Shown: piece by piece, positions 6,726-15,116 of the stretch
Numbering within the stretch: position 1 is the stretch's first letter
How the letters are laid out: each line of letters begins with the position of its first letter
Origin: Comamonadaceae bacterium
GTDB lineage: Bacteria > Pseudomonadota > Gammaproteobacteria > Burkholderiales > Burkholderiaceae_C
DNA length: 64,000 nt
NCBI GenBank assembly: GCA_947453965.1
Contig: CANGIQ010000001.1
Location: forward strand, 234,446 to 298,445
Direction of reading: 5' to 3'
The notes under the pieces: generated by a model
Databases searched by the model: none
Seen by the model: only the letters and a program-made list of their open reading frames with translations
What the model was told of the DNA's origin: nothing
Translations under genes and position numbers: made by a program

Positions 6726-8828
6726 ATGTCCATTTCAATTTCTAAGAGTCAAACCCATGTTCAATTTAATCCCGTGGAGTGGTTAGACCGTGACCTCAGC
6801 TTGTTAGCGTTCAACTCGCGTGTATTGGATTGGGCCAAACGTCCAGAAGTTCCGTTGCTCGAACGTTTGCGGTATTTGTGCATCGTGTCGTCGAATTTGG
6901 ATGAGTTCTTTGAAGTCCGAGCGGCTTTGCACTCCAGTGTTGAGAATCCCAAAGCCGCATTGGATGCCAAAGGTGCACACGCCCAGCATTCATTGAGTCA
7001 AGTAGCACACGCTTTGGTCGCAGAGCAATATGCCTTGTACAACGATGTGCTCACGCCTGCGTTTGCCAAAGAAGGCGTGTACATTTTGTCGCACGGTGAG
7101 CGCACCTTGGCCCAGCACCGATGGGTGAAAACATTTTTTGAAAACGAAGTTCGTCCTTTGTTGTTGCCTGTGGTGTTGGATCCTGCGCATCCATTTCCCC
7201 AAGTGGCCAACAAATCGCTCAACTTCATCGTGCGCTTGTCTGGCAATGACGCATTTGGTCGCGATAACGAAATTGCCATTGTCAAAGTTCCACGCAGCTT
7301 GCCACGCTTGATCCGTTTGCCTGACAAACTCTCAGGCAAGCGCATGCTGTTTGTGTCGATTTCCAGTGTGATTCGTGCGCATTTGAAAGATCTTTTCCCG
7401 GGGCGTGATGTGGGCGATTTTTCACAATTCAGAGTCACACGCCATTCAGATTTGGCGGTCGATGAAGAGGATGTGAAAAACTTGCGAACCGCCTTGCGCA
7501 AAGGTTTGGTGCACCGCAACTACGGGCAGGCTGTGCGTTTAGAGGTCTCCGCTGGATGCTCCGAGCATTTATCGAATTTCCTGCGCCATCAGTTTGAGCT
7601 TCCTGAATCTGCTTTGTACCGTGTCCACGGTCCTGTGAATTTGGTGCGTTTGAACCAATTGATTGATTTGGTGGATAACCCCAAATGGTTGTTCCCCAGT
7701 TACGTGCCCTCATTTCCGCACCAAATGACAGCCAACACGCCTATTTTTGAGCAGCTCAAATTGGGTGATGTGTTGATCCATCAACCCTATGAAAGTTTTG
7801 AGGGTGTGCTCGCATTTCTGCGCGAAGCCGTGCGTGACCCCCATGTGTTGGCGATCAAGCAAACCATCTACCGAACCGGTGCCGATTCAGCCTTGATGGA
7901 GTTATTGCGCGAAGCCGTGCAACGCGGTAAAGAGGTCACTGTGGTGGTGGAACTCAAAGCGCGCTTTGATGAAGAGGCCAACATCAATTGGGCCGAAAAG
8001 CTGGAGTACATCGGGGCACAAGTGGTCTACGGTGTGGTGGGCCTCAAGACACATGCCAAGATGTTGCTGGTATCGCGCCGTGAAGGCCGAGTCATTCGTC
8101 GTTACGCCCATTTATCGACGGGAAATTACAACCCCCGCACCGCCAAGCTGTATACCGATTTGAGCCATCTCACCTGTGATGTGAAGTTGACGCAAGACAT
8201 TGAGAACGTCTTCAATTTACTCGCCAATCAAAGCAAGATTCCTCGTTTGAACAAGCTCATGATTGCGCCGTTTCATTTGCAGCGCAATTTAATCGAGTGG
8301 GTTGACAAGGTCGCGGCTGCTGCGGCACGTGGCGTGCCTGGGCGCATTATTTTGAAGATGAACACGCTCACAGACGAAAAATTAATGGATGCATTGGTCC
8401 GTGCAGGGCAGGCTGGCGTGTCGATTGACTTGATCATTCGTGGTGCCTGCATGCTGCCAGCCCAGCGACCAGGCGTGACAGACAACATCCGTGTGCGTTC
8501 CATCATTGGTCGTTTTCTGGAACACTCGCGCGTTTTTTATTTCCGTACAGGGGCAGAAGAGAAGGTGTATTTGTCCAGTGCCGATTGGATGAACCGCAAC
8601 ATGTTGCGACGCGTGGAGCTGGCTTGGCCTGTGGACGATCCAGTGTTGCGACAGCGGGTGGTAGACGAATGCTTGGTCGCCTATTTGCACGACAACATGG
8701 ATGCCTGGATTTTGAATTCAGACGGCCAATACACACGCGCTGTGGTGACCAAAGGGCGGTCCATGAAATCCAGAGTAGCCCATGGTGCGCAAGCGGCCTT
8801 GATGGACTTGTACGCAGCCAAAGTCTAA
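6726..8828 (+). CDS. ppk1: Polyphosphate kinase 1
   Basis: A 700-residue Ppk1, which reversibly transfers the ATP gamma-phosphate to inorganic polyphosphate at the membrane. The four-domain family layout is present: an N-domain opening with RDLSLLAFNSRVL, a head domain, and two PLD-like C-domains. The HxK pair of the autophosphorylation loop is in LKTHAKMLL, followed by RYAHLSTGNYN. The second conserved histidine is in GRFLEHSRVFYF. An in-frame TTG at 6699 would add nine residues, but ATG 6726, preceded by ACAGGTG, gives the normal N-terminus. sixA follows after 10 bases; ppx lies 5 kb away on the other strand. Confidence 0.96.
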   Translation: MSISISKSQTHVQFNPVEWLDRDLSLLAFNSRVLDWAKRPEVPLLERLRYLCIVSSNLDEFFEVRAALHSSVENPKAALDAKGAHAQHSLSQVAHALVAEQYALYNDVLTPAFAKEGVYILSHGERTLAQHRWVKTFFENEVRPLLLPVVLDPAHPFPQVANKSLNFIVRLSGNDAFGRDNEIAIVKVPRSLPRLIRLPDKLSGKRMLFVSISSVIRAHLKDLFPGRDVGDFSQFRVTRHSDLAVDEEDVKNLRTALRKGLVHRNYGQAVRLEVSAGCSEHLSNFLRHQFELPESALYRVHGPVNLVRLNQLIDLVDNPKWLFPSYVPSFPHQMTANTPIFEQLKLGDVLIHQPYESFEGVLAFLREAVRDPHVLAIKQTIYRTGADSALMELLREAVQRGKEVTVVVELKARFDEEANINWAEKLEYIGAQVVYGVVGLKTHAKMLLVSRREGRVIRRYAHLSTGNYNPRTAKLYTDLSHLTCDVKLTQDIENVFNLLANQSKIPRLNKLMIAPFHLQRNLIEWVDKVAAAAARGVPGRIILKMNTLTDEKLMDALVRAGQAGVSIDLIIRGACMLPAQRPGVTDNIRVRSIIGRFLEHSRVFYFRTGAEEKVYLSSADWMNRNMLRRVELAWPVDDPVLRQRVVDECLVAYLHDNMDAWILNSDGQYTRAVVTKGRSMKSRVAHGAQAALMDLYAAKV

Positions 8829-8838
8829 GGAGAAGACG

Positions 8839-9336
8839 ATGGATTTGATCCTGTGGCGCCATGCCGAAGCAGAAATTGCGCAAGAGGGCTGCGATGATTT
8901 GTCTCGACAACTCACCCCCAAGGGTGAGCGACAAGCAGCACGCATGGCGTCTTGGCTTGATCGTCATTTGGCCGAGGGGACGCGTGTGTTGGTCAGCCCC
9001 GCACGCCGCACAGAGCAAACGGTTCAACCTTTAGGACGCAAATACAAGTTACGCGATGAGTTGGTGCCTGAGAGCAGTGCCGACGATGTGCTGAGCCTGG
9101 TGAAGTGGGATCCGAGCACCGGGCCACAAAGCAAGGGCTCTTTTTTATTGGTCGGTCATCAGCCCTATATCGGTGACATTGTGTCGCGTTTGCTGGGGAT
9201 GAATGAAGCCTCCTGTCCTGTGCGCAAAGGCTCGGTGTGGTGGTTGCGAACACGCGTGCGTGAAGGACATGTACAAACAATTTTGATGACGGTGGCCAAT
9301 CCTGAATTGGTGTCACGAAGCTGGGAAGCGAATTGA
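8839..9336 (+). CDS. sixA: Phosphohistidine phosphatase SixA
   Basis: A 165-residue histidine-phosphatase-fold protein with the RHA signature at residues 7-9 (catalytic His8). SRQLTPKGERQA and VSPARRTEQT hold the conserved arginine, and VGHQPYIGD supplies the second catalytic histidine. SixA enzymes dephosphorylate histidine phosphotransfer proteins such as ArcB or PTS(Ntr). It follows ppk by 10 bases behind AAGGAGAAGACG, so it is almost certainly cotranscribed with it. Ppk1 runs through a phosphohistidine intermediate, so a functional link is possible but speculative. Confidence 0.9.
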   Translation: MDLILWRHAEAEIAQEGCDDLSRQLTPKGERQAARMASWLDRHLAEGTRVLVSPARRTEQTVQPLGRKYKLRDELVPESSADDVLSLVKWDPSTGPQSKGSFLLVGHQPYIGDIVSRLLGMNEASCPVRKGSVWWLRTRVREGHVQTILMTVANPELVSRSWEAN

Positions 9337-9340
9337 TCGT

Positions 9341-9358
9341 TTGTCACGACTTCGTCAA
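9341..9358 (+). promoter_or_regulatory. Pho-box-like repeat upstream of phoX
   Basis: TTGTCACGACTTCGTCAA has TTGTCAC and TCGTCAA half-sites 11 bases apart, with a four-base spacer. It begins five bases after the sixA stop and ends 57 bases before the phoX ATG, so phoX can be transcribed independently of ppk-sixA. Confidence 0.55.
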
Positions 9359-9415
9359 AAGACCGCATTACGCTTGGCTCATCTGATCGACAACTTGGAT
9401 TCACCTGAGGTCTTT

Positions 9416-11359
9416 ATGAACACGCCCAAACAACTCTCGCGCCGTCATTTGCTCAAAATCATGGGAGGCGCACCTATGTTGCCTTTGGCAACTTACAGTG
9501 AATGGGCGCAAGCCGCTGGCAAGGTGAGCACACCCACTGCCAAATTGCGCAACGTGTCGTTTCGGTCTATGCCAGCCCCCTCGTTGGCCAACCCTGCCGA
9601 AATGGCAACCATGCAAGTTGGCTCTACGTTGACTGCAAATTTTTCAGATGGCCATGTGCGTGAATTTTCCTTGTCGTATCAGCCATTTTTTATCTCTGGT
9701 GATTTGGTGTCGGATGGACAAGGTGGGCAAATTCTTTCCGGCGGCTATTTTGATATCCATAACAAGCCGATTATTGACCGCACGGTTGCAGGAAAAGAAC
9801 GTCAATATTTTTCAGATGGGCCTGATGGCACTTCGTTGTTGAGCGTTCCACATGCCAAAGTCCAAGGCGTCAAAGGAAAACCTGTTTTTGCTGTGGTGCA
9901 ATTTGAATACACCTCGCGCGCACAAGACGGCGTCACGCCCATGTATGGCCGACTCCCATCGCCGATTGCTGTGCTCACACTCGATCAAGATCCCCAAACA
10001 GGTCATCTGAGTTTGGTCAAGTACCACAACATTGACACCAGCAAAGCACATGGTCTATGGATCACCTGTGGCGCCAGTCTGTCCCCATGGGGAACCCATC
10101 TTTCCAGCGAAGAGTACGAGCCCAACGCCTTCACGGCAGCCAGCGATCCACAGTTCAAGGCCTTCAGTGACAACTTGTATGGCGATGAGACGCTTGCCAA
10201 TCCTTACCACTATGGCCACTTGCCTGAGGTGACCGTGAATCCCGATGGCACGGGTTCGATCAAAAAGCATTACTGCCTGGGGCGTTTGTCACACGAGCTG
10301 GTGCAAGTCATGCCAGACAACCGAACCGTGCTGATGGGCGATGACGCAACCAACAGCGGATACTTCGTTTTTGTTGCTGAGAAAGAAAAAGATTTGTCAG
10401 CAGGCACTTTGTATGTGGCCAAAGTAGGGCAGGGGTTCAGCGTTGACCCTGATGCACCGGCTGCACCACTGACTTGGATCAAATTAGGCTCTGCCAGCAG
10501 CCACGAGATAGAGCAATTGGCGAATCGTCTCAAAGCCACTGACATCATGGAGTTGAAGACATCTGATCCACAAGACAGCAGTTTCACACGCATTGTGGCC
10601 AATGGCAAGGTGGAATGGATCAAACTCAAACCCGGCATGGAGAAGGCCGCTGCGTTTTTAGAGACCCACCGATATGCCGCCTTGTTGGGGGCGTCGATGG
10701 GCTTTTCGAAAATGGAAGGCACCACCGTCAACATCCAAGATAAAGTCGCTTATTCAGCCCTGCAAAACTGCGTGGCTTCGATGGTTGTTGGCAATGCCGC
10801 CCATGTCCCAGGCCATGGTGTGGGCATTGGCTCGGCGTTGAATGCAGGTGCTGTGATGGCCTTGAACCTCAGGGGCGGCTTGCGAGACACACAAGGTCAT
10901 GCCATTCGCAGCCAATGGATGCCTGCCGATATTTGTGCCTTGATTACAGGCAAAGACATTGCTGCAGATGCCCTGGGCAATACCGCAGATCCAGAAAGAA
11001 TTGCCAACCCTGACAATTTGAAGTTTTCAGAAAAAATGCGCACCTTGTTCATTGGTGAGGACAGCAACCAGCATGTGAACAACTTCTTGTGGGCCTACAA
11101 CATTGACACGAAAGCGTTGTCACGGGTGTTGTCGGTACCCTCTGGCGGCGAATCCACCGGTTTGCATGCTGTGGATGAACTCAATGGTTGGACCTACATC
11201 ATGAGCAACTTCCAACATGCGGGAGATTGGTTGCCGATTCACAGCCATGTCAAGGCCACGCTCGATCCATTGATCAACGCGGCCTACAAGAACAAGGCTG
11301 GTGCAGCCGTTGGTTATTTGACGGCAAGGCCTATGCAAATCAAGCTGCAAGCAGACTGA
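9416..11359 (+). CDS. phoX: PhoX-family alkaline phosphatase, Tat-exported
   Basis: A 647-residue PhoX/DUF839 phosphatase. PhoX enzymes are calcium- and iron-dependent monoesterases that release phosphate from organic esters outside the cytoplasm. The N-terminus carries a twin-arginine signal SRRHLLK (Arg9-Arg10) followed by a short hydrophobic stretch, so it is exported folded with its cofactors. PhoX-like stretches seen include WGTHLSSEEYEPNAF, DDATNSGYFVF, LQNCVAS, and FIGEDSNQHVNNFLWAY near the C-terminus. The open frame extends upstream to 9341, but ATG 9416 gives the correct Tat signal position. A bidirectional terminator follows at 11384. Confidence 0.94.
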   Translation: MNTPKQLSRRHLLKIMGGAPMLPLATYSEWAQAAGKVSTPTAKLRNVSFRSMPAPSLANPAEMATMQVGSTLTANFSDGHVREFSLSYQPFFISGDLVSDGQGGQILSGGYFDIHNKPIIDRTVAGKERQYFSDGPDGTSLLSVPHAKVQGVKGKPVFAVVQFEYTSRAQDGVTPMYGRLPSPIAVLTLDQDPQTGHLSLVKYHNIDTSKAHGLWITCGASLSPWGTHLSSEEYEPNAFTAASDPQFKAFSDNLYGDETLANPYHYGHLPEVTVNPDGTGSIKKHYCLGRLSHELVQVMPDNRTVLMGDDATNSGYFVFVAEKEKDLSAGTLYVAKVGQGFSVDPDAPAAPLTWIKLGSASSHEIEQLANRLKATDIMELKTSDPQDSSFTRIVANGKVEWIKLKPGMEKAAAFLETHRYAALLGASMGFSKMEGTTVNIQDKVAYSALQNCVASMVVGNAAHVPGHGVGIGSALNAGAVMALNLRGGLRDTQGHAIRSQWMPADICALITGKDIAADALGNTADPERIANPDNLKFSEKMRTLFIGEDSNQHVNNFLWAYNIDTKALSRVLSVPSGGESTGLHAVDELNGWTYIMSNFQHAGDWLPIHSHVKATLDPLINAAYKNKAGAAVGYLTARPMQIKLQAD

Positions 11360-11383
11360 GTTCTTGCGACGTCCAGTCGTGAA

Positions 11384-11417
11384 AAAAAAGCCACTGATGA
11401 TTCAGTGGCTTTTTTTA
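11384..11417. terminator. Bidirectional Rho-independent terminator between phoX and the phytase-like gene
   Basis: AAAAAAGCCACTGA-TGAT-TCAGTGGCTTTTTT: an eight-base GC-containing stem flanked by A and T tracts on both sides. It sits between convergent genes and would serve both. Confidence 0.9.
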
Positions 11418-11439
11418 ACCCATCAGAAATAGAGAGAGA

Positions 11440-12786
11440 TCAGCGCGCTGTTAGAAAATCGCCAACATTCAAGATGATCAATTCGTTGTCATCGGCTTTG
11501 TTGGGTTCGCGGCTGCTGGAGAACGGCAAATTGTTGTCGTTGCCTACAACAATGTGGTGGGCATCGACAACATCTACGTTTTCGATGGTGAAAAATGGAA
11601 AGGTGAACACACCGTTGTCCAGAGGTTTGCGCGCTACTTTGTGCGGATCTGCAATGTTCAGTAAATCGACATAGCCCATTTTTCGCATCGGGGCGTTCAC
11701 ATTCGCATCCGTCATTTCAACTTTGTAGACACGCTTGAATTTGGGCAAATCGTGGAAACAGTTTGGCTTTTTGCCATCGGTACATGCGTGGGCAGATACA
11801 CCTTCACCATTGTCTCGTTCAATGATCATGCCTGTGGTGTCGTCAATCATGTTGAAATCGCCAATTGCATGGTGGTTGGCTTCCAGCACATATTTCCAAT
11901 GACGCCCGGTCCATTGACCTGCTTTGACATCAAACTCCAACACGCGCAAGTACTGCTTGCCATCCATCATTTCATAAGCCTTGGCCTGCTCATCCCACAA
12001 AGCGCCTTCAAGTAAGGCATACAGCTTGCTGCCATCTTTCGACGCGGCCATGCCTTCGTAACCTTTGGAGCGACGTACCTGAAACTTCACCGAGTCAGTC
12101 GGAACACCGGGTGTGGTGACTGCAGGATGATCGGGTGAGCGCACCACTTTTCCATCTACCAATGTCTCGTGCACGGCCAAGACCTTGCCGTTCATGTCTG
12201 CTTGGATCAGAAACGGTCCAAACTCATCGCCAATCCACAATGAACCGCCTGCAAATTGAAAGCTTTCGGTGTCGAAATCAGCGCCTGTCAGATAGCGTTT
12301 TTGGCTGCCTTCCGTGACGATGTGAAAGGGAACCTTTTTATCTGGATCATGCAAAAAGATGGTGTTCAAGCGGGTGAACCGATTGGTTTTGAAGTCCACT
12401 TTGTAGTGGTTCAAATACAGCATGAAATCGGGCGAGTTGGCTTTAGAACCCGCACCGTTGTCTGTCAACAGCCAAAAAGTACCATCTGCCATGCGTTTGA
12501 TACCGGAGTGGCCTTGAATCGGTTGACCTTTGAAGGGCAAGAACACACCGGTCGGGCGATCAAATGACATGCCCTCGATGCTGCCTATTTTTTCAACGCG
12601 TTTGCCGGTGGTGAACTTGCCGCTGGTTTGCAAATGTGCAGGGGCATCGTGCGGTGCTGCAATCATTGTTTGTGCAGGCAAGACAGCGTGATCTGTCAAC
12701 GTTGCTTGAAAAGCAATTTGTGCATGGCTTGCCAGTGGTAGTGCAATGGCGATGCATGCTGAAACCAAAATGTTGCGATGAGGCAT
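11440..12786 (-). CDS. Secreted esterase-like/phytase-family beta-propeller protein
   Basis: A 448-residue exported protein with a clean Sec signal peptide (residues 1-22, ending LASHA). The body matches the esterase-like activity of phytase family: GMSFDRPTGVFLPFKGQPIQGHSGI, LLTDNGAGSKANSPDF, GSLWIGDEFGPFLIQ, KGYEGMAASKDGSKLYALLEG, and IENVDVVDAHHIVVGNDNNLPFSSSR. Such proteins are predicted calcium-binding propellers acting on phosphate esters, but few are tested. The ATG follows AAGGAG at a good distance. A position convergent to phoX supports a phosphate-scavenging role, possibly on phosphodiester or phytate-like substrates; that is inference. Confidence 0.82.
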   Translation of the reverse strand: MPHRNILVSACIAIALPLASHAQIAFQATLTDHAVLPAQTMIAAPHDAPAHLQTSGKFTTGKRVEKIGSIEGMSFDRPTGVFLPFKGQPIQGHSGIKRMADGTFWLLTDNGAGSKANSPDFMLYLNHYKVDFKTNRFTRLNTIFLHDPDKKVPFHIVTEGSQKRYLTGADFDTESFQFAGGSLWIGDEFGPFLIQADMNGKVLAVHETLVDGKVVRSPDHPAVTTPGVPTDSVKFQVRRSKGYEGMAASKDGSKLYALLEGALWDEQAKAYEMMDGKQYLRVLEFDVKAGQWTGRHWKYVLEANHHAIGDFNMIDDTTGMIIERDNGEGVSAHACTDGKKPNCFHDLPKFKRVYKVEMTDANVNAPMRKMGYVDLLNIADPHKVARKPLDNGVFTFPFFTIENVDVVDAHHIVVGNDNNLPFSSSREPNKADDNELIILNVGDFLTAR

Positions 12787-12830
12787 GAAAAAACTCCTTG
12801 GATAAACGGTGTTTGATCATGCAGATGGAA

Positions 12831-12848
12831 TGTGTCGATTTCGTGTCT
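12831..12848 (-). promoter_or_regulatory. Possible degenerate Pho-box repeat upstream of the phytase-like gene
   Basis: On the minus strand AGACACGAAATCGACACA repeats GACAC at 11-base spacing. Each half-site has A instead of T in the expected GTCAC core, so this is weak. It lies 44 bases before the ATG at 12786. Confidence 0.25.
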
Positions 12849-12862
12849 TTGAATCAGGCAAA

Positions 12863-12892
12863 AGAAAAGCCCTTGCGGTTTCGCAAGGGCTT
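12863..12892 (-). terminator. Rho-independent terminator after the Lys-rich protein gene
   Basis: AAGCCCTTGCG-GTTT-CGCAAGGGCTT: a perfect 11-base stem. In the minus direction it is followed by TTTTCTTTT. It lies 18 bases after the stop of the gene at 12910-13335 and isolates it from the phytase-like gene. Confidence 0.88.
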
Positions 12893-12909
12893 TGTGACTC
12901 AGTCAAAAC

Positions 12910-13335
12910 TTATTTGGCGCGTGTGGGACGACCTGTTTTGATGGTTGGCACATTGCTGAGTGCCGCTTTGAATTGAATATCGCTCATGGCGGCCAGCGCT
13001 TTGATGCCAGCGCGCAGCAGCTCACTCTTTTTGACGGTTTGACCCAGTTTGCCGCCACGCAGCTTGAGGCTGTCAATGACCACGTACTCGTCCTTGGGGA
13101 TGGTGAAGCTGTCACGCACCAGCTTAGGCTTTTTGACCTTGCTGGGCTTGGTGGTTGGTGCGGGCTTGGTGACGATTGTTTTAGGCTGAGGCGCCGCTGT
13201 TTTGCTGACCTTGCGAGGTGTCACTTTTTTAACGCTGGCCTTGGCTTGTGCCGAGGTTTTTACGGGTGTTTTGGCAACAGTTTTAGCAGTGGATTTTTTC
13301 ACTGTCGTCGTTGTCGCAGTTTTTCTTGTGACCAT
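12910..13335 (-). CDS. Lys/Ala/Thr-rich protein with ribbon-helix-helix-like C-terminus
   Basis: A 141-residue, very basic protein. Residues 1-75 are low-complexity and histone H1-like (Lys, Ala, Thr, Pro repeats such as KTPVKT and KKSTAKTVAK). Residues 76-116 look like a ribbon-helix-helix DNA-binding unit: a strand FTIPKDEYVVIDSL, then a Gly-rich turn, then KKSELLRAGIKALAAM, which resembles the second helix of CopG-type regulators. The last 20 residues are again basic. I do not recognise a named gene. A nucleoid-associated protein or an autoregulatory DNA-binding protein is the best guess. The upstream palindrome at 13362-13385 and its own terminator make it a single-gene unit. Confidence 0.75.
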   Translation of the reverse strand: MVTRKTATTTTVKKSTAKTVAKTPVKTSAQAKASVKKVTPRKVSKTAAPQPKTIVTKPAPTTKPSKVKKPKLVRDSFTIPKDEYVVIDSLKLRGGKLGQTVKKSELLRAGIKALAAMSDIQFKAALSNVPTIKTGRPTRAK

Positions 13336-13361
13336 GGTGAATTCCTGAGAAAGTTGAAATG

Positions 13362-13385
13362 TGTAAACAGTATATATCGTTTACA
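13362..13385. promoter_or_regulatory. Palindromic operator-like site upstream of the Lys-rich protein gene
   Basis: TGTAAAC-N10-GTTTACA: a perfect 7-base inverted repeat whose centre AGTATATATC is AT-rich and could hold a -10 element. It begins 27 bases before the ATG at 13335 (minus strand), so a bound protein would block or shape the promoter. An autoregulatory site for the RHH-like protein is the simplest idea; this is inference. Confidence 0.5.
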
Positions 13386-13400
13386 TAATTCAGTCAGTCT

Positions 13401-14906
13401 TTAAACTGTCATGAAATTGAAACTCCAAGGAGACTTTTGCCACGCCAAACTTTCTTGTCGTAGCAGATGGACAGACTGCGGATAGCGAACCATCCAATCA
13501 GCGTCAGACGACAGGGTAAAGCTTCGCTTGGTTGGGTTTTGTGTCAGTTGCAGGTTCTTGTGTTCTGGGTCTTTGCGCGCATGGCAAAGAATCACGGATA
13601 AACGCAAGGCCAGTAGCAGCTGTGCGAATTCCGGTTCATCAAATTCGGTCTCCAGTTTTTTAAGCTTACCGCGATGTCCCAGAACCAACAATCCCAATCG
13701 ATGCAGCTCTTGCATGCTAAAGCCCAGCATGTCGGCGTTGTCGAGGATGTAGGCGCCATGCTTGTGGTAATCGCTGTGCGAAATCGCCATGCCCACTTCA
13801 TGCAAATTGGCCGCCCAACCCAATTTGCGCTTTAAGCGTGTGAGCGTGTGGGTTTCTTCGGTGTCATCGGAGGGGATGATTTTTTCAAGAAAATGTTCTG
13901 CCACCTTACGCACACGTTGGCCTTGCGCAAGGTCTACACCGAATTTTTGTGCCAGACGTTGTATCGACAAATCACGTGCATCCGAGTCGTGATCTTCACG
14001 TTCCACCATTTCATACAACACGCCATGGCGCAGTGCGCCTTGGGCCACGTGCAGGGTCTGAATTTGGAGTAAATCCATCAGCGCGCGCAACACGCTGACG
14101 CCGCCCCCAATCACTGCACGTCGATCTTCTTTCAAGCCTTCGAGTCGAATGTTGTTAGCGTTGCCTGCGCGTAAGAGACACTTGACCAACCAATCCAACC
14201 CATCGCGACTGATTTCACCTTCAGTCCAACCCGATAAGGCCAAAATGTCAGCCACTGCGCCCACCGTGCCGGATGCGCCATACGCGGTATCCCATTGATG
14301 ACGTGGGTAAGTGGTGATGGCTTCTTCAAGCACAGCCTGTGCGGCAATTTCTGCCCGGTAAAACGTTTGTTCGGTGAACTCGCCTTTGGGGAAATATGTC
14401 ATTGACCACGCCACGCTGCCGACCCGAAACGATGCTGTTTCTGTCGCGTGCATGCCACGTCCTAGCACCAATTCCGTTGATCGACCACCAATGTCGATGA
14501 CCAAGCGACGTTCATCGCTGTGTGGCAGCAGGTGGGACACACCTTGGTAAATCAAGCGCGCTTCTTCGGTACCGGCAATGACCTCAATCGGGAAGCCCAA
14601 TATCTCGCAGCCACGTTGAATGAATTCGTCTCTGTTTTTTGCTTCACGCAAAGTTTGGGTGGCAACCGCACGAACCTGAGATTTTTTGAATCCTGCGATG
14701 CGCTCTGCAAAGCGCGCCAAGCATTCCCATCCACGGGTCATGGCCTCAAGCGACAGGTTACGGTCTTGGTCAAAACCATTGCCTTGTCGGACGGTTTCTT
14801 TCAAATACTCAATACGCTGGATTTGTCCATGTTCATAACGACCAATTTCAAGCCGAAAGCTGTTGGAGCCCAAATCAATGGCTGCCAGAAGTGTGCCGTG
14901 GTTCAT
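13401..14906 (-). CDS. ppx: Exopolyphosphatase, Ppx/GppA family
   Basis: A 501-residue ASKHA-fold phosphatase that removes terminal phosphates from polyphosphate (Ppx) or hydrolyses pppGpp (GppA). The phosphate-1 loop is AAIDLGSNSFRLEIG at residues 8-22, and the second loop is VIDIGGRSTELVLG. GASGTVGAVADI and GGGVSVLRALMDL follow, and a C-terminal HD-like helical region carries HEVGMAISHSDYHKH. Length and C-terminal domain fit Ppx, and ppk in the same locus supports it. The ATG lies 23 bases from a strong Pho-box-like site. It is the divergent partner of the porin gene. Confidence 0.93.
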   Translation of the reverse strand: MNHGTLLAAIDLGSNSFRLEIGRYEHGQIQRIEYLKETVRQGNGFDQDRNLSLEAMTRGWECLARFAERIAGFKKSQVRAVATQTLREAKNRDEFIQRGCEILGFPIEVIAGTEEARLIYQGVSHLLPHSDERRLVIDIGGRSTELVLGRGMHATETASFRVGSVAWSMTYFPKGEFTEQTFYRAEIAAQAVLEEAITTYPRHQWDTAYGASGTVGAVADILALSGWTEGEISRDGLDWLVKCLLRAGNANNIRLEGLKEDRRAVIGGGVSVLRALMDLLQIQTLHVAQGALRHGVLYEMVEREDHDSDARDLSIQRLAQKFGVDLAQGQRVRKVAEHFLEKIIPSDDTEETHTLTRLKRKLGWAANLHEVGMAISHSDYHKHGAYILDNADMLGFSMQELHRLGLLVLGHRGKLKKLETEFDEPEFAQLLLALRLSVILCHARKDPEHKNLQLTQNPTKRSFTLSSDADWMVRYPQSVHLLRQESLAWQKSPWSFNFMTV

Positions 14907-14928
14907 GAAACAATATTATCTTTTTTAT

Positions 14929-14946
14929 ATGACAGATTTGTGTCAT
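14929..14946 (-). promoter_or_regulatory. Pho-box-like site upstream of ppx
   Basis: On the minus strand ATGACACAAATCTGTCAT. The downstream half-site CTGTCAT is perfect; the upstream one (ATGACAC) differs at the central T. The site is also an inverted repeat (ATGACA...TGTCAT). It ends 23 bases before the ppx ATG. Confidence 0.55.
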
Positions 14947-14978
14947 TTGCATGAATATAGGGCGAATGATTGGCTGTC

Positions 14979-14996
14979 ATGTCACAGAGCTGTCAT
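14979..14996 (+). promoter_or_regulatory. Strong Pho-box-like site upstream of the porin gene
   Basis: ATGTCACAGAGCTGTCAT has two near-perfect half-sites (ATGTCAC and CTGTCAT) at exactly 11-base spacing. Further GTCAT copies occur at 14975-14980, 14999-15004 and 15020-15025, so PhoB could bind cooperatively here. It lies 120 bases before the preferred porin start and faces away from ppx. Confidence 0.72.
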
Positions 14997-15116
14997 GACC
15001 GTCATCTAGAGTAGGGGTCTGTCATTTTTGAGGCGATGGCAATGGGCGTTAAGTCGCTGTGCTATGCCTACCTACAATCCTCGCTTAATTGTTTTATATT
15101 TGAAGTCTCTTTCTTG

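Noticed and set aside
15036..15116. Upstream porin start at ATG 15036
   Set aside because: It would put 27 residues before the signal peptide; ATG 15117 gives a normal signal.
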